A program made the position numbers and the translations under genes. The notes below the pieces were generated by a model. The model worked only from the letters and a program-made list of their open reading frames with translations. It did no database searches and was not told the origin of the DNA. Positions 42,757 to 52,720 of a stretch of DNA of 64,000 nt are shown in pieces. Source of the DNA: Megalobrama amblycephala (taxonomy: Eukaryota > Chordata > Actinopteri > Cypriniformes > Xenocyprididae). Where the stretch lies: the NCBI RefSeq assembly GCF_018812025.1, contig NC_063066.1, positions 1,471,192 to 1,535,191 on the forward strand, in the 5' to 3' direction. Each line of letters starts with the position of its first letter. Position 1 is the stretch's first letter.

Positions 42757-45260
42757 TAACCCTCAGGGGTCTGAGGATTTTTGGGGCCCTGGAGAAGTTT
42801 TGACATGCCCTGACATTTGTGCTTTTTTCAGTTGTTCATAAACATATTAATGGAAAAAGTGTCATTACACTGTATTCAGCACAAACTAGGCTACAATAAT
42901 ATGTGAGGAACATGTATGTACATGTTTGTGTTTTTGAAGGAATAACGTTTATGCGTGGTTATTGAAAAAACAAAAAACTTAAGTCACTGAAATAAGGCCA
43001 AAAAATATATATTAAATCTTTGTTCACAAGACTTCTGGGTATTTGAGGTTGTAGACTAGAGTTTTTGCTTCAAAATGAGGTAAAAATTATGCTGCCTGCT
43101 TGTTCATATAAAACAATAGAGAGATTTAAATTTTCGAAAACATCTTTGGTCAAGAAACACAGTATGCGTGGAGGCGTGAATCCTCATGTATAATGGGTGA
43201 TTCTCACCTGAGAAGACAAAAGAATTGCATAAAGAGCTCTAATGAGCTGCATAAATAATGAGCTCTTTCAGTCAGGTAGGCTGTGAAAAAACCTGTGAGA
43301 CATTGATCATGTCTCAAGCTCATGGTGTATATCAAACATACAGAAAAAACAGCAACACTGTGAAATATTATTACAATTTAAAATAATGGTATTCTATTAT
43401 ATTCTTTAAATTCTAAAATGCCAAGCTCGCTAGTCCATTCTATTCTATTCTGGTGCGCTGATGGCGCTGGCTCCGTGGGCGTGGCCGCATTAGCGGATAA
43501 TGAGCTGAATCACGGATTTCTGACATGGCTCTCTTTTCATACAGATTACATAAACACAGAATGTTTGTTTTCTATTTGACTTACACAATTTAAAACCTGA
43601 CATTTCAACGTTTTTTTAGACACAAGTCTAATTTTTTTGTGATTAGTATTCACTAAGTTACAGTTCATTTTCTGAGAACTATCAGATTGGACTTCGTTCA
43701 GAGGGAGACGAGAGATCACGCATCATATTTGTTTTCTTTATTTTACAAAAAGCACAACATTTTGTTTTTACTCTGAGTGTACACAAATAAAAGAAAATAT
43801 TCCACAGATTAAAATGGTGTATAACTCTTAATTGTATGTGCAACATTGACAGAGTATTTTGAGTCTCTTTCACACTGGTTAGAAAAAAAATGCGGTGATC
43901 ACGCCGGCGTGACCGCCGACCCCAGAGTGTTAAGCAAGAGGAGTACAACGTACGCCAACACGCGCTAAAGAGGGAAAAAGCCTGCATGCTTACAAAGGAG
44001 GCCCTCAAGCCTACCCGTCGCACGTGGCGTCAGCTAGCGGCCACTAAAGTTCTAGGAGCAAAACAGAACCAAGTCATAGACAGGGTAGCTATTTAGCTCG
44101 ACTAGAGCTAAAGGAAACCAAGCTCAAGGCAGCAAATGCATAAAACCAGACCAAAATTGGTTTTAGTACAAAAGCTCACCTCAAGAGGCAAGCCACTTCA
44201 GAAATGTACTCAGTAAAAGCACCTTTTACTCTCTAAGCGAGAGGAGTACAAAGCCAAACTCCAGCGTCACACAAAGGAGGCCTGCGAAGGCCTACAACCC
44301 GTATACACGCAGCGTCAGCTAGTGGCATCAAGACCCATCCATGGTGATGAGTCGTATAGAAACCCACACAAAGCTGTGCCAATATGCAGACAGAAAGGAG
44401 GCCCTGACGGGGGCCTACAACCTCTATGAACACATGGCATCAACCAGTGGTAGCTTCATGACTTGGGCCAGCCCGCAGGCAAGGTACTTGAAAACCCTGG
44501 GGTATAAGAAGTACACACTACGCCACAGAACTCAACGAAAGGCCCAACATAGGGCCTACTCGAACAGAGGTGGGCGCGGTCGAAGGCGGCGAGAGTCAAA
44601 GACATAACTCAACCATGAGAATGAGTCCAGAAATGACCAACCCGACTGGGTCAACACAGAAGCTACAAAGGAGGCCTGGCAAGGCCTACTACTTTTCGCG
44701 CCATGTGGCGCCAGCCCGTGGTCATAACAGGGCCCAAGCTCAAGGGGGCAGGTCTAGATCCTACACGATAAGTGGGGAACTAACTTACCAAACCTGAGCT
44801 CAAACCTGCACATTCCAACAGGCAATGTACCTCGGTACATAAAAATGCTATCACGGTCTGAGGAAGGCCGAACAGGCCTATTACCTCAGACAACGTGAGC
44901 AAAAGCCTGAGGCAGTGCAACAAATACGTGGGCAAACTCGTGATCATAACCAACAGCGCCTAACACAAGCTGTGATAAGAAAGAGGCCACAATAAAGGGC
45001 CAACAATCTAACAGCAAATGCAAGACAGCTGCTGTGGTCACGATCGACTGAGAGTTAACAGAGATAGCTATTTAACCAGAATAAGACTCTCTACACTCAA
45101 CCAGAGTGTGCAATCCAACAGGTGATGCACTCAGTGAAACACATACCCTAACCGAGGAGTACAACAAAACACCATGTTCATAGATAGAGGCTAATCATAG
45201 CCTGCTATCACAGAAACAGGTGTTAACTTGTGGCAGCACATGAGTAAGCTCACATATGTA
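41935..45260. repeat. Irregular array of AGGAGGCC/GGCCT hairpin units
   Basis: At least eight degenerate units carry AAAGGAGGCC, then GGGCCTAC, then a CACGTGGCGTCAGCTAGTGG-like box (for example near 41960, 42165, 44000, 44275, 44400, 44670). The AGGCC...GGCCT core can form a short hairpin. Spacing is irregular (about 120-400 bp, plus the piggyBac insert). Small open frames over the array are not conserved. Confidence 0.6.
42760..43929 (+). mobile_element. piggyBac-like non-autonomous element, copy C
   Basis: Starts CCCTCAGGGGTCTGAGG and ends CGACCCCAGAGTG, flanked by TTAA at 42756-42759 and 43930-43933. The sister repeat at about 41920-41950 runs ACTCTTTAAGCAAGAGGAG without interruption, which is the empty site. 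1170 bp, no transposase frame. Confidence 0.92.
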
Positions 45261-46382
45261 TGTAGGGCTAAAGCTTAGAACCCAAAGCAAACATGAATGC
45301 TTTGTAATACATGCCATCCAGACAGGATAAATGTTTCACAGAACAGAACTGGAATCTGTAATGAACCCTAGAGAACGAAAGCTAGAATATTTAGCATCGT
45401 AATCTGAAACTTGAATATAATTCAAGGGGCTCATATGAAGACATTATAGGCATGACAAAAAGTTCTAAAAAGTGGGGCCTAGCAGCACTGCATAACTCAT
45501 CTTCTCGAAGATAAGGGCCTACCACCTGGGAAAAACAGCACCAGGAAGGCTAATAACAGCCTATAACCTTAGCTGTTAACCTCAGCCATAGCACCTACAT
45601 TTTCACATCGAAAGGGAAATGGGCATGCGGCCCACAACTCCCTCAGGAGGAGGCCAGAACTAGGAACTATACAACCTCACAGGGATAGTAATAATAAGGG
45701 TGATGTAACAAACAAACACCTAAACCTAGCTTTAGCCTAGCCGCTAGCTAAGGCCTACTGGGCCAAGCAAGGCTTGGGCTTCATTTTGAAACCTTCAAAT
45801 ATGAGGAGAAAATGAAGCACTGCAAGCAAACAGTGTCAGGCGGCCAATAAGCCGTCCTGTACACAAATAACTGAAGCGACGAGTGCTAACTCAAACCAAA
45901 CTAAAGTATTAGCTGAGAAGCTACTCTAACATAGGAGGCTACAAAATAGCGGCCATAATGCTGCCTGCATATTTTGAAAATTAGCCAACCTAATGCTACA
46001 GTTATTTTGCCCAAAAGAACCCCTTCTAACTATACTGACTACATGCTCAGGAAAGCTATACAGGAAAAACAAGGTCTACACTTTTTATAAACATAAAAAT
46101 ATAGACCCAGCTTACCTTCCTGCAGCTCGCAGAACGAAGATTTTCCCTCCTTATTAATGCATGAAGAAGGATGAAATCAAAAGTTCTTTTAAGCCTAAAA
46201 GCACTTTCACTATCAAGCCAGAAGGCGGCCTTTAGTAAAAATATTATCAAAAGGCCAGCCGACAGCCTAACTGTAAAAGAAGCAGCTGAGCATATATATA
46301 TATGGGAGGTGAAATAAGAAGAAGAGGAGAGGGTAGATATAAATCGCTCTTTAAACAGCTGGGGGATCGATTATAAACGCAA
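45261..46382. other. Remainder of DIRS derivative body, no gene
   Basis: Non-coding, weakly related to the repeat units to the left. Contains a short TATATA microsatellite (46294-46304). No recombinase or RT motif on either strand. Confidence 0.4.
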
Positions 46383-46479
46383 CAGTGTTTACAATTGATC
46401 ACCCATCTCACTCTCGCTTCTTCCTCCTCCCGTCTGTCTGGCTCAGATCCAAATCTGAATGCCCTCCCGATCTCAAACG

Positions 46480-47154
46480 CGGAGATCAGGAGAGAATGGA
46501 AAGTCTATGGGAGCCGCAACATTCATGGACAGAAAGGAACCGTCGAGCCGTCGCTCGTGGCCCCTTTCTTAACGCGCTCACACGGCAGCTGCAGCCCGCC
46601 GAAAAGCGCGTCCCAAAAACACAGCAGCTCACATACCCAGCAGCCAGAGGAGCGCTCACTATCGGACGCGGTGACATCAAATGCGGACGTCACCATCATC
46701 CAAATCACAACCTCGTCAGCCCTGGGGAAGCCGAGAGAAATATAATTCTTCTCAGACTTCCCAACGAGCTTATCTGCGAGCCCTATACTTGCAGCCGCCG
46801 TATTGCCTCAGCACACACGGGGTTACAAAAACCAGGCACAGATGCAGACACCTCCTCCCTCAGGAAGAGTGTCAAATGAGAACGGAGTGTCGCAACAGGA
46901 TAGACACTCACAGTGAATAGACAAACACACATAGATGCCGCCCTCAAGCATCGTCTATGCGTTCGCTCCTCTCCAGACAGAAAAATGCCAGAAACGTGTA
47001 AATCAAGTGTCAAACCCCTGGGACAAGGATGAACACATCCTCCTGGACGTTTGCAGATATAAAGGAGTAATTTCCTACCGGAGTTTGTGAAACAATGGCA
47101 CGAACAAAACAGTCCCGAAAAGACGAGAAGATGTCCGACTGCTTCCTCGAGCAT
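46480..47154 (-). pseudogene. Decayed DIRS gag-like ORF (copy 2)
   Basis: Minus-strand fragments in several frames, for example CKRPGGCVHPCPRGLT and TLRSHLTLFLREEVSASVP-GFC, correspond to the Cys-rich start and following block of the DIRS gag seen at 4.6 kb. Several stops and shifts. Lies just inside the right terminal repeat, as expected for ORF1. Confidence 0.55.
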
Positions 47155-47358
47155 TCCCTTTATACGTCAAGGTTCACACCGTTCGACGTCATAGGCTGTC
47201 GCCGGCCAATAGGATTGGAGTTGTGTGATTCTTGGCATTTCGAACACGAGTCACGAGTGGCATTCCCCATAGCGCGATTTCAGCGCAGAGTTGAGTTCCC
47301 TTTCGAAAGGGAACTAGTAATATCTTTTTCTTCTTTGTCCCTTTTTGCCATGTTAACA

Positions 47359-48612
47359 CTAAACACAGTCTAGCCTCTTTAGTGTTAGACTAAACAGTTC
47401 TATCTCACTTCTAAGATACTCAAACCTCTGTTTTACCAATGGCTTGGTCAAGATATCTGCCTTCATGTTATGTGTAGGACAGTATTGCACTTGCATTTGA
47501 TTGTAATGATAGCGAATGTATGTGTGCTTAGTTCTTGAATGATCAGCTGGAATCTTTGCAATTGCAATAGCTCCTTGGTTGTCCTCCAGGATCACCACTG
47601 GCGTAGCATCCATTCCAAGATCACTCAGTAGTTGTCTAAGCCAGACACATTCTTGAGATGCTTGGTTAAGTGCAACATACTCAGCTTCCGCTGTCGAAAG
47701 AGCAACAGTTGATTGTTTCTTGCTGAGCCAGCTCACGGCTCCTCCACTCAGTAGAAACACATTACCGGTTGTTGAGCGACGATCGTCCTGATCTCCAGCC
47801 CGATCAAGGTTCCAGATTCTGACTGCTCATACTTGAGAGCGAGTTTTGTCGTACCCTTCAAGTACCGTAGTATCCTCTTCACAGCCGTCAGATGCGCAGT
47901 ACTTGGATTTGCATTGAACTTTGATACAACACTCACTGCTTGTGCTATGTCAGGACGTGTTGCCATAGCAGCATACAGTAAGCTACCTACCATAGATTTT
48001 TTTTCAGCATCTGATTCACATCAGCTGGGGTTGCAACGGGGTTAGCATCATGCATGTCATACTTTTGAAGAATTGCTTCAATGTAATGCTTCTGATGAAG
48101 AAACATACATTTCTTCTCCTTGTCTTGGATGACAGAGATACCCAAGATATAGGAAAGTTCTCCCACGTCCTTCATCTTGTAGCGCTTCTTAAGAGCAAGT
48201 TTCAGCTCTTCCATATTTTCCATCGACTCTGTGATTAGTATCAGATCATCAACGTACACAGCTAATATCTCCAGCTCCTGTCGAGGTCTTACAAACACAC
48301 ATGGGTCGGATGTACTCTGATTGAAGCCAATGTTCTTCATGAAATCTGTAAAAGTTTTGCTCCAGCAGCGAGGAGATTGCTTCAGCCCGTATATTGACTT
48401 CTTCAGTTTGCATACCAAAGTTTCCTCTCCTGATTTGATGTATCCCTCTGGTTGTTCCATGTAGATTTCCTCACCCAGATGTCCATTCAGGAACGCAGTT
48501 ACTACATCCATCTGATGTACATGTAGATTATTCTGAACAGCGAAAGACAGTAATGTACGAATTGAGTTAAATCTTACCACGGGTGAAAAAGTCTCATCGT
48601 AGTCAGCACCAG
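47359..48612 (-). pseudogene. Copia reverse transcriptase and RNase H
   Basis: Minus strand. The first frame (48611-47987) runs from ETFSPVVRFNSIRTLL through MDVVTAFLNGHLGEEIYMEQ, IYGLKQSPRCW and ILAVYVDDLILI (catalytic YVDD). A frameshift in a T run (near 47998) leads to YAAMATRPDIAQAVSVVSKF (47993-47748). A second shift leads to RNase H with TVALSTAEAEYVALNQASQE, WLRQLL, ILEDNQGAIAIAK, KHTYIRYHY and KADILTKPL. This is typical Ty1/copia order. The catalytic residues are present, but two shifts break the frame. Confidence 0.92.
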
Positions 48613-50937
48613 GGGTGGATCTACCGGGGTGGCAACTGCCACCCTAAGAAAAAGTTTTGCCACCCCATCTGCCACCCCAAAATGATCACAGAAAATGTAG
48701 CCTAAGCAGTGTTTCAAGTACTGCTTTTCAGTGGCGCTTCAATGTGATGAGCTAAAAAAGTCAGCGTAACGCAAAGCAATGGCAAGAAAACATGTCTTTC
48801 AATAAACTGCATGATGGTTGCACGCGCACGCAGCGCGCCCAGTGTAATCAGCTTCATTAACAAATGATTCTTATGAACCGGTTCTTTGAGAGTCAAAAAC
48901 ACAGCGCAGCCAAGTTCACTTACGATTTTTCCCATATTTGTACGTGAATCGGAAAATTACTGCCTCCCAGCTAGCTCAGAAGTCCTGTGAGAAACGTAAT
49001 CCCATCCAAATATGTCTGAGATTCATTATCGTATTTTTTTGGCGTGCTGATCCACCGTCCGCTCCATTTTCATCATGGATAAAGGTTTTGTGGCATCCGA
49101 CGAAACAATAACATGAAATCAATAAGAAGATCCCGATCACAGAAAATAACAGCAGAGTTAGGTAAGAATCTAAATGTATTTTAGCTTTTCTCGATTGCTG
49201 ACACAATAAGTGATTCAGTTGGCCCAGTTTCCCAAACCATTCGTTCAGTTCTCAAAACAAAGACACGTTTCTCAAAGCGTTTAACAATGACTACATTTGG
49301 TTGCAAAACTGATGACACACACCAGTCAAAATCTAAAAGAGAGCTGAATGAATAATTTACAGGGGTTTTAAACTTACAAATACAGTATAATAATTACTGT
49401 ACACAGTTGTCACGGTGCACACAAGAACAAGATGTTAGGATCCAGTTGCAGCATTTATTGGTAAATCCAAAAACGTAAATCCAAAGACAGGCAAGGGTCA
49501 AACTCCACGTAATAAGTCCACAAAACAAAAAGCCAGGAATACAACGTGCATGTAACAAACACAACGAACCAACAAACAAGAAAGAAACAACTGAGACTAA
49601 ATAGACAGAAACTAATGAGCAAACACAAAACAGCTGGGTGCAATGAAATGAGGATAATGAGTCCAGGAGGTGAATATGGGTAATGTAGTCTGAGGTGAAA
49701 AATAGTCCTTGTTGGAGTGCCCTCTGGTGGCTAAACAGGGCACTCCAACTCATGATCATGACAACAGTAGCTACCAGTACTTTAGATGAGCGAAATTTCA
49801 CTATTCTATGTACAGTAAACTGTAGCACATTGTACAACCTCATTGTTGTGATTGTCAGCTTTCTTTGTATCCATTTGTTATGTGTTTCCTACTGTATTTT
49901 TGTAGAACTGAAAAATGACTGCCTAGGGATATAATCTTGTGTCAGAAGACCAATACACTGCTATAGTACTGTATATACTGTAATGAAATTTAGCCAAATG
50001 TGCAGAGGATGCTGAATTTACTTTTACTGTAATTGACAGTATACTGTATTGTGGTGCATACCAAGTTCATACATATTTTTCTCATGCTTTTCATCTACTG
50101 CAAGATCAATTTATAAAAGTAAAATGAAAAAAAGAAAAAAAAATCCTTCCAAAAGTTCAGTGCTGTGTTTTACTGTATCTGCATCTGCAAATATATTTTT
50201 GTATAGTGTAGTAGACATTGAGCTACAAAATAATTCCTGAATCCCAGTAAGAGGTATATTTGTTACAGTGTTACATGATCTCACTAGTGTTCGCTGGGCA
50301 GTGCAGTAGTGTGTATTTGTTAAGTTTTGTGTGTCATCTGAGGCCAAAGTTTGATTTTGTCAGACAAGAATACGTTTTTGACTAGAACATTTTATTTTGA
50401 CCTAGAAGTTTGAGGTTTGTACAAGTTGGTGTATTTTGAGATTGCGTTTATAGTTGTGAGAAAATGTTGAAATGTTTCATGAATTGTGCGTTAGCAATCA
50501 AGAAAAACCATAACTATACTGAAAATTTTGAAAGACAAATTTATGTTGGTTAAAGTCTTGTTTAAAAAATGCAAACTTTGGTAATTTAGGCCAGAATATA
50601 GATGATCTGGGTGATTGCTAAAGTGTTGCTAGGTGGTTGCTAGGAGATTCTGGGTGGCTGCTAGGCTCTTGCTGTGCAGTTGCTGATGTGTTGCTAGAGT
50701 ATGTGGTTGATAGGGTGTTCTGGGTGAACACACACAGACATTCCCACTTCTGTTAATAACAGAAACTAAAAAATTGTTTTGTTGCTCTTTAACTTGCACT
50801 AAAACGTGATTTATACCGTTGAAGCCTGTGTAATATTAATAAAATTGCTCATCTCCTTTAGTGATACAAGCTCAGACTCATTTAGAATCTGTTGATGTTT
50901 TTCATATAGTGTTTTTACTTGGTGCCATGAAGGATAT

Positions 50938-50974
<37 letters not shown>

Positions 50975-51152
50975 TAAACAGTATATAGATGACTACTTTG
51001 TAGTAATGCAATGTTTGTGGACACAATTGTGTATGTCAGGCCATAAATCTCCAAAAACTATGCATGGGCACTTGCTTAGGTGTTGCCACCCCTCATAGAC
51101 CTCATGCCACCCCTTTGCCACCCTATAAATAATTTTCTAGATCCGCCCCTGT
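48611..51152. mobile_element. Large terminal-inverted-repeat DNA element, copy 1
   Basis: Ends CAGGGGTGGATCTA and TAGATCCGCCCCTG are inverted to each other. Just inside both ends is a GCCACCC-rich stretch. It contains GGTTGCTAGG-type short tandem units (50615-50740), a T29 run (50941-50969) and a nested solo LTR. A second copy lies at 52.7-54.5 kb. No transposase frame recognised; hAT-like termini, but no 8-bp duplication could be matched. Confidence 0.7.
49408..49763 (-). repeat. Solo LTR (family S) with 5-bp duplication
   Basis: 356 bp. On the minus strand TGTCATGATCATGAGTTGG ... GCACCGTGACA, flanked by ACAGT at 49403-49407 and 49764-49768. Same family as the solo LTR at 38339. It lies inside the large DNA element, and copy 2 of that element lacks it. 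Confidence 0.9.
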
Positions 51153-51197
51153 CCAGTAGTGTTTAAAATGATTGTGTGAAAACAGACGCAGTCTTAC

Positions 51198-51256
51198 CTC
51201 TGTTTCTCTGAGAGACTCATCTTAGAGAGAGAGTCCTTTCCTCGCTCCTCTGACAT
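51198..51256 (-). CDS. NLR gene first coding exon with start codon
   Basis: ATG at 51256-51254, then SEERGKDSLSKMSLSEKQ, donor GTAAGA. The KMSLSE motif is typical for the start of fish NLRC3-like proteins. Two bases remain to join exon 39943-40041 as R-SDSH. An acceptor-like TTTATCTGCAG lies 3 bases before the ATG, so a longer N terminus from the exon at 54565 is possible. I chose this ATG because it gives a full frame without relying on that exon. Confidence 0.85.
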
Positions 51257-51259
51257 TAC

Positions 51260-52090
51260 TGCAGATAAACTGACACTGAAAACAGCTCAGCTCTGGTGTC
51301 TCTGTGTCGCTGAAGACCATCAGATGCTCAGCATGACCTGGACATGACAATGAGTGACTGAGATTAATATCAGGATACTTCAGAGGGAGAAATGATGAGG
51401 AAAAATAACAACTAATAATGAATGTTAAGTTACAACTATGCTAAATATTAATATTATTATTTTTATGTCTTCAAAGTGACAATAAACTGTCATTCAATTT
51501 TTCATTGGTTTTGGTGAGAAACAGCCACAGTGGATGTTCTTTTTAACATTTTAAACACTAGATCACAAAGAGATCCTGATGCTTTCTAATGATCGATAAC
51601 AAAAAATGAATGCAATGACCAATCAGATGTGTTTAGTCAGAATCTGCTCAACACTGATCAAAATGATGGAGCTTTTTTCCTGTGTGTGTGGAACACCCAA
51701 GTGTGATGCACAAGTCCTGTAAAGTGAAACCAAAGTGTCTCTATCGCCCCCAGGTGGTTGGTCCCAGTATAGGTCATAAACCCTGCCCTCTTCATGTAAT
51801 CTAAAGACAAACTAAACAATTAAATTACACTTCAAATATTTTTTTTCCAAAGATGTTTTCTCTTATGTAGTTTTTGTCATGGTGATGTATCTTCAAGTGT
51901 TTGTTTTTTAAATAAGTTTGGTTTTAGTAAGGTATTTGATGCTATAAAAACGTGGGTGTGACGTCATGATTGACAGCTGTGATTGACAGCGTCTCTGAGC
52001 GAAGTAGTCACTGAGGCACCAACTGACTTTTTTCTGGATTTTCAGATTTTAACTTTAATTTCAACATTTCCATAACTGTTTATTTCACAC
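51260..52090. other. NLR intron, no gene seen
   Basis: Intron between the start exon and the upstream exon. No transposon ends recognised up to the THAP-like fragment. Confidence 0.4.
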
Positions 52091-52097
52091 TGCCATA

Positions 52098-52185
52098 ATG
52101 AGTTGTTCTGCAGTAAACTGTACTAAACGATTCTGCGAGAGTGTGGGCGGGGCCTTGATAGTGCGCGGCTCTACTTCATGCTAAC
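52098..52185 (+). pseudogene. THAP-type zinc-finger N-terminal fragment
   Basis: An ATG starts MSCSAVNCTKRFC, the usual start of a THAP domain (C-x4-C half of the C2CH zinc site). It runs into a stop after about 28 codons. THAP domains are found in P-element and Kolobok transposases. The rest of the domain is not visible. Probably a transposon relic. Confidence 0.45.
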
Positions 52186-52720
52186 TACTGCGCAGACTCA
52201 GGTCCCAAATCAGCACAAGATGTCAGTACTCTATTGGGACATTGGCAGCTTCACTTTTCTACCATGGAAGAGAATGGAGATGCGTCGTCCATATTTTTTT
52301 ATTCTATGGGATGACCATGTTCGTCTACCACCACTGAAGATCATTTCTGACCCAGGAAAAACCCTGTACATGAAAGTCAAACTGCAACATTGGGAAAAGC
52401 AAGTGCAAAATGTGGAAATAAGAGCGAAGGGGAAAACAGCACAAGCATTCAAAAAATGAAAATATGAGCAGCAATATCACTTTAAATGTGTTTAAAGTTT
52501 TGTTTTTGTGTTTATTTTTGATAGACGCTTTTTTTTTCAGTTTTGTGCGATATATTTCTAAATGCATTTTGAAATTTTTGATTCATACATTTTTTTTTTT
52601 ATATATATATATACTCATATACTCACCCAAGAAAGCTGGATTTCTCTGATCTATGTGCACTTCAAGACATTTGAAAGCCAAAATACTGAATAATAATAGC
52701 TTTAAAACCATGTTAGGCAG
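52186..52720 (+). other. Small ORF of unknown origin and flanking intron
   Basis: A 93-codon frame (52178-52459; with an ATG at 52220, MSVLYWDIGSFTFLPWKR) has no family I recognise. It ends in a Lys-rich tail. Probably part of the same relic as the THAP fragment. Not annotated as a gene. Confidence 0.25.

Larger units (their letters stand above)
40551..47315 (-). mobile_element. DIRS-derived element with inverted terminal repeats and internal complementary region
   Basis: The outer left 200-240 bp (40551-40790) and outer right 200 bp (47118-47315) are inverted copies (GGCCAATAGGATTGGAGTTG etc.). Segment 40814-40925 is the fusion of the complements of both outer edges: 40814-40876 pairs with 40551-40612, and 40876-40925 pairs with 47262-47312. 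That is the internal complementary region of DIRS elements. A decayed gag is at the 5' (right) end. RT, RNase H and tyrosine recombinase are gone, replaced by about 5 kb of non-coding repeat array, so it is a non-autonomous derivative. Confidence 0.8.
40430..48612 (-). mobile_element. Ty1/copia element, 3' half, split by a DIRS element
   Basis: Minus-strand RT and RNase H lie at 48611-47359, a non-coding 3' stretch at 47358-47316 and 40550-40430, then the LTR. The DIRS element sits in the middle. The 5' half (LTR, gag, integrase) is absent. The break at 48611 coincides with the terminus of the large DNA element to its right, whose insertion separated or removed the rest. Confidence 0.75.

Noticed and set aside
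46385..46879. 164-codon plus-strand ORF
   Set aside because: Lies opposite the decayed DIRS gag; composition and lack of similarity suggest a shadow frame.
49394..49934. Hydrophobic ORFs around 49.4-49.9 kb
   Set aside because: They fall in the solo LTR and in T-rich transposon sequence.
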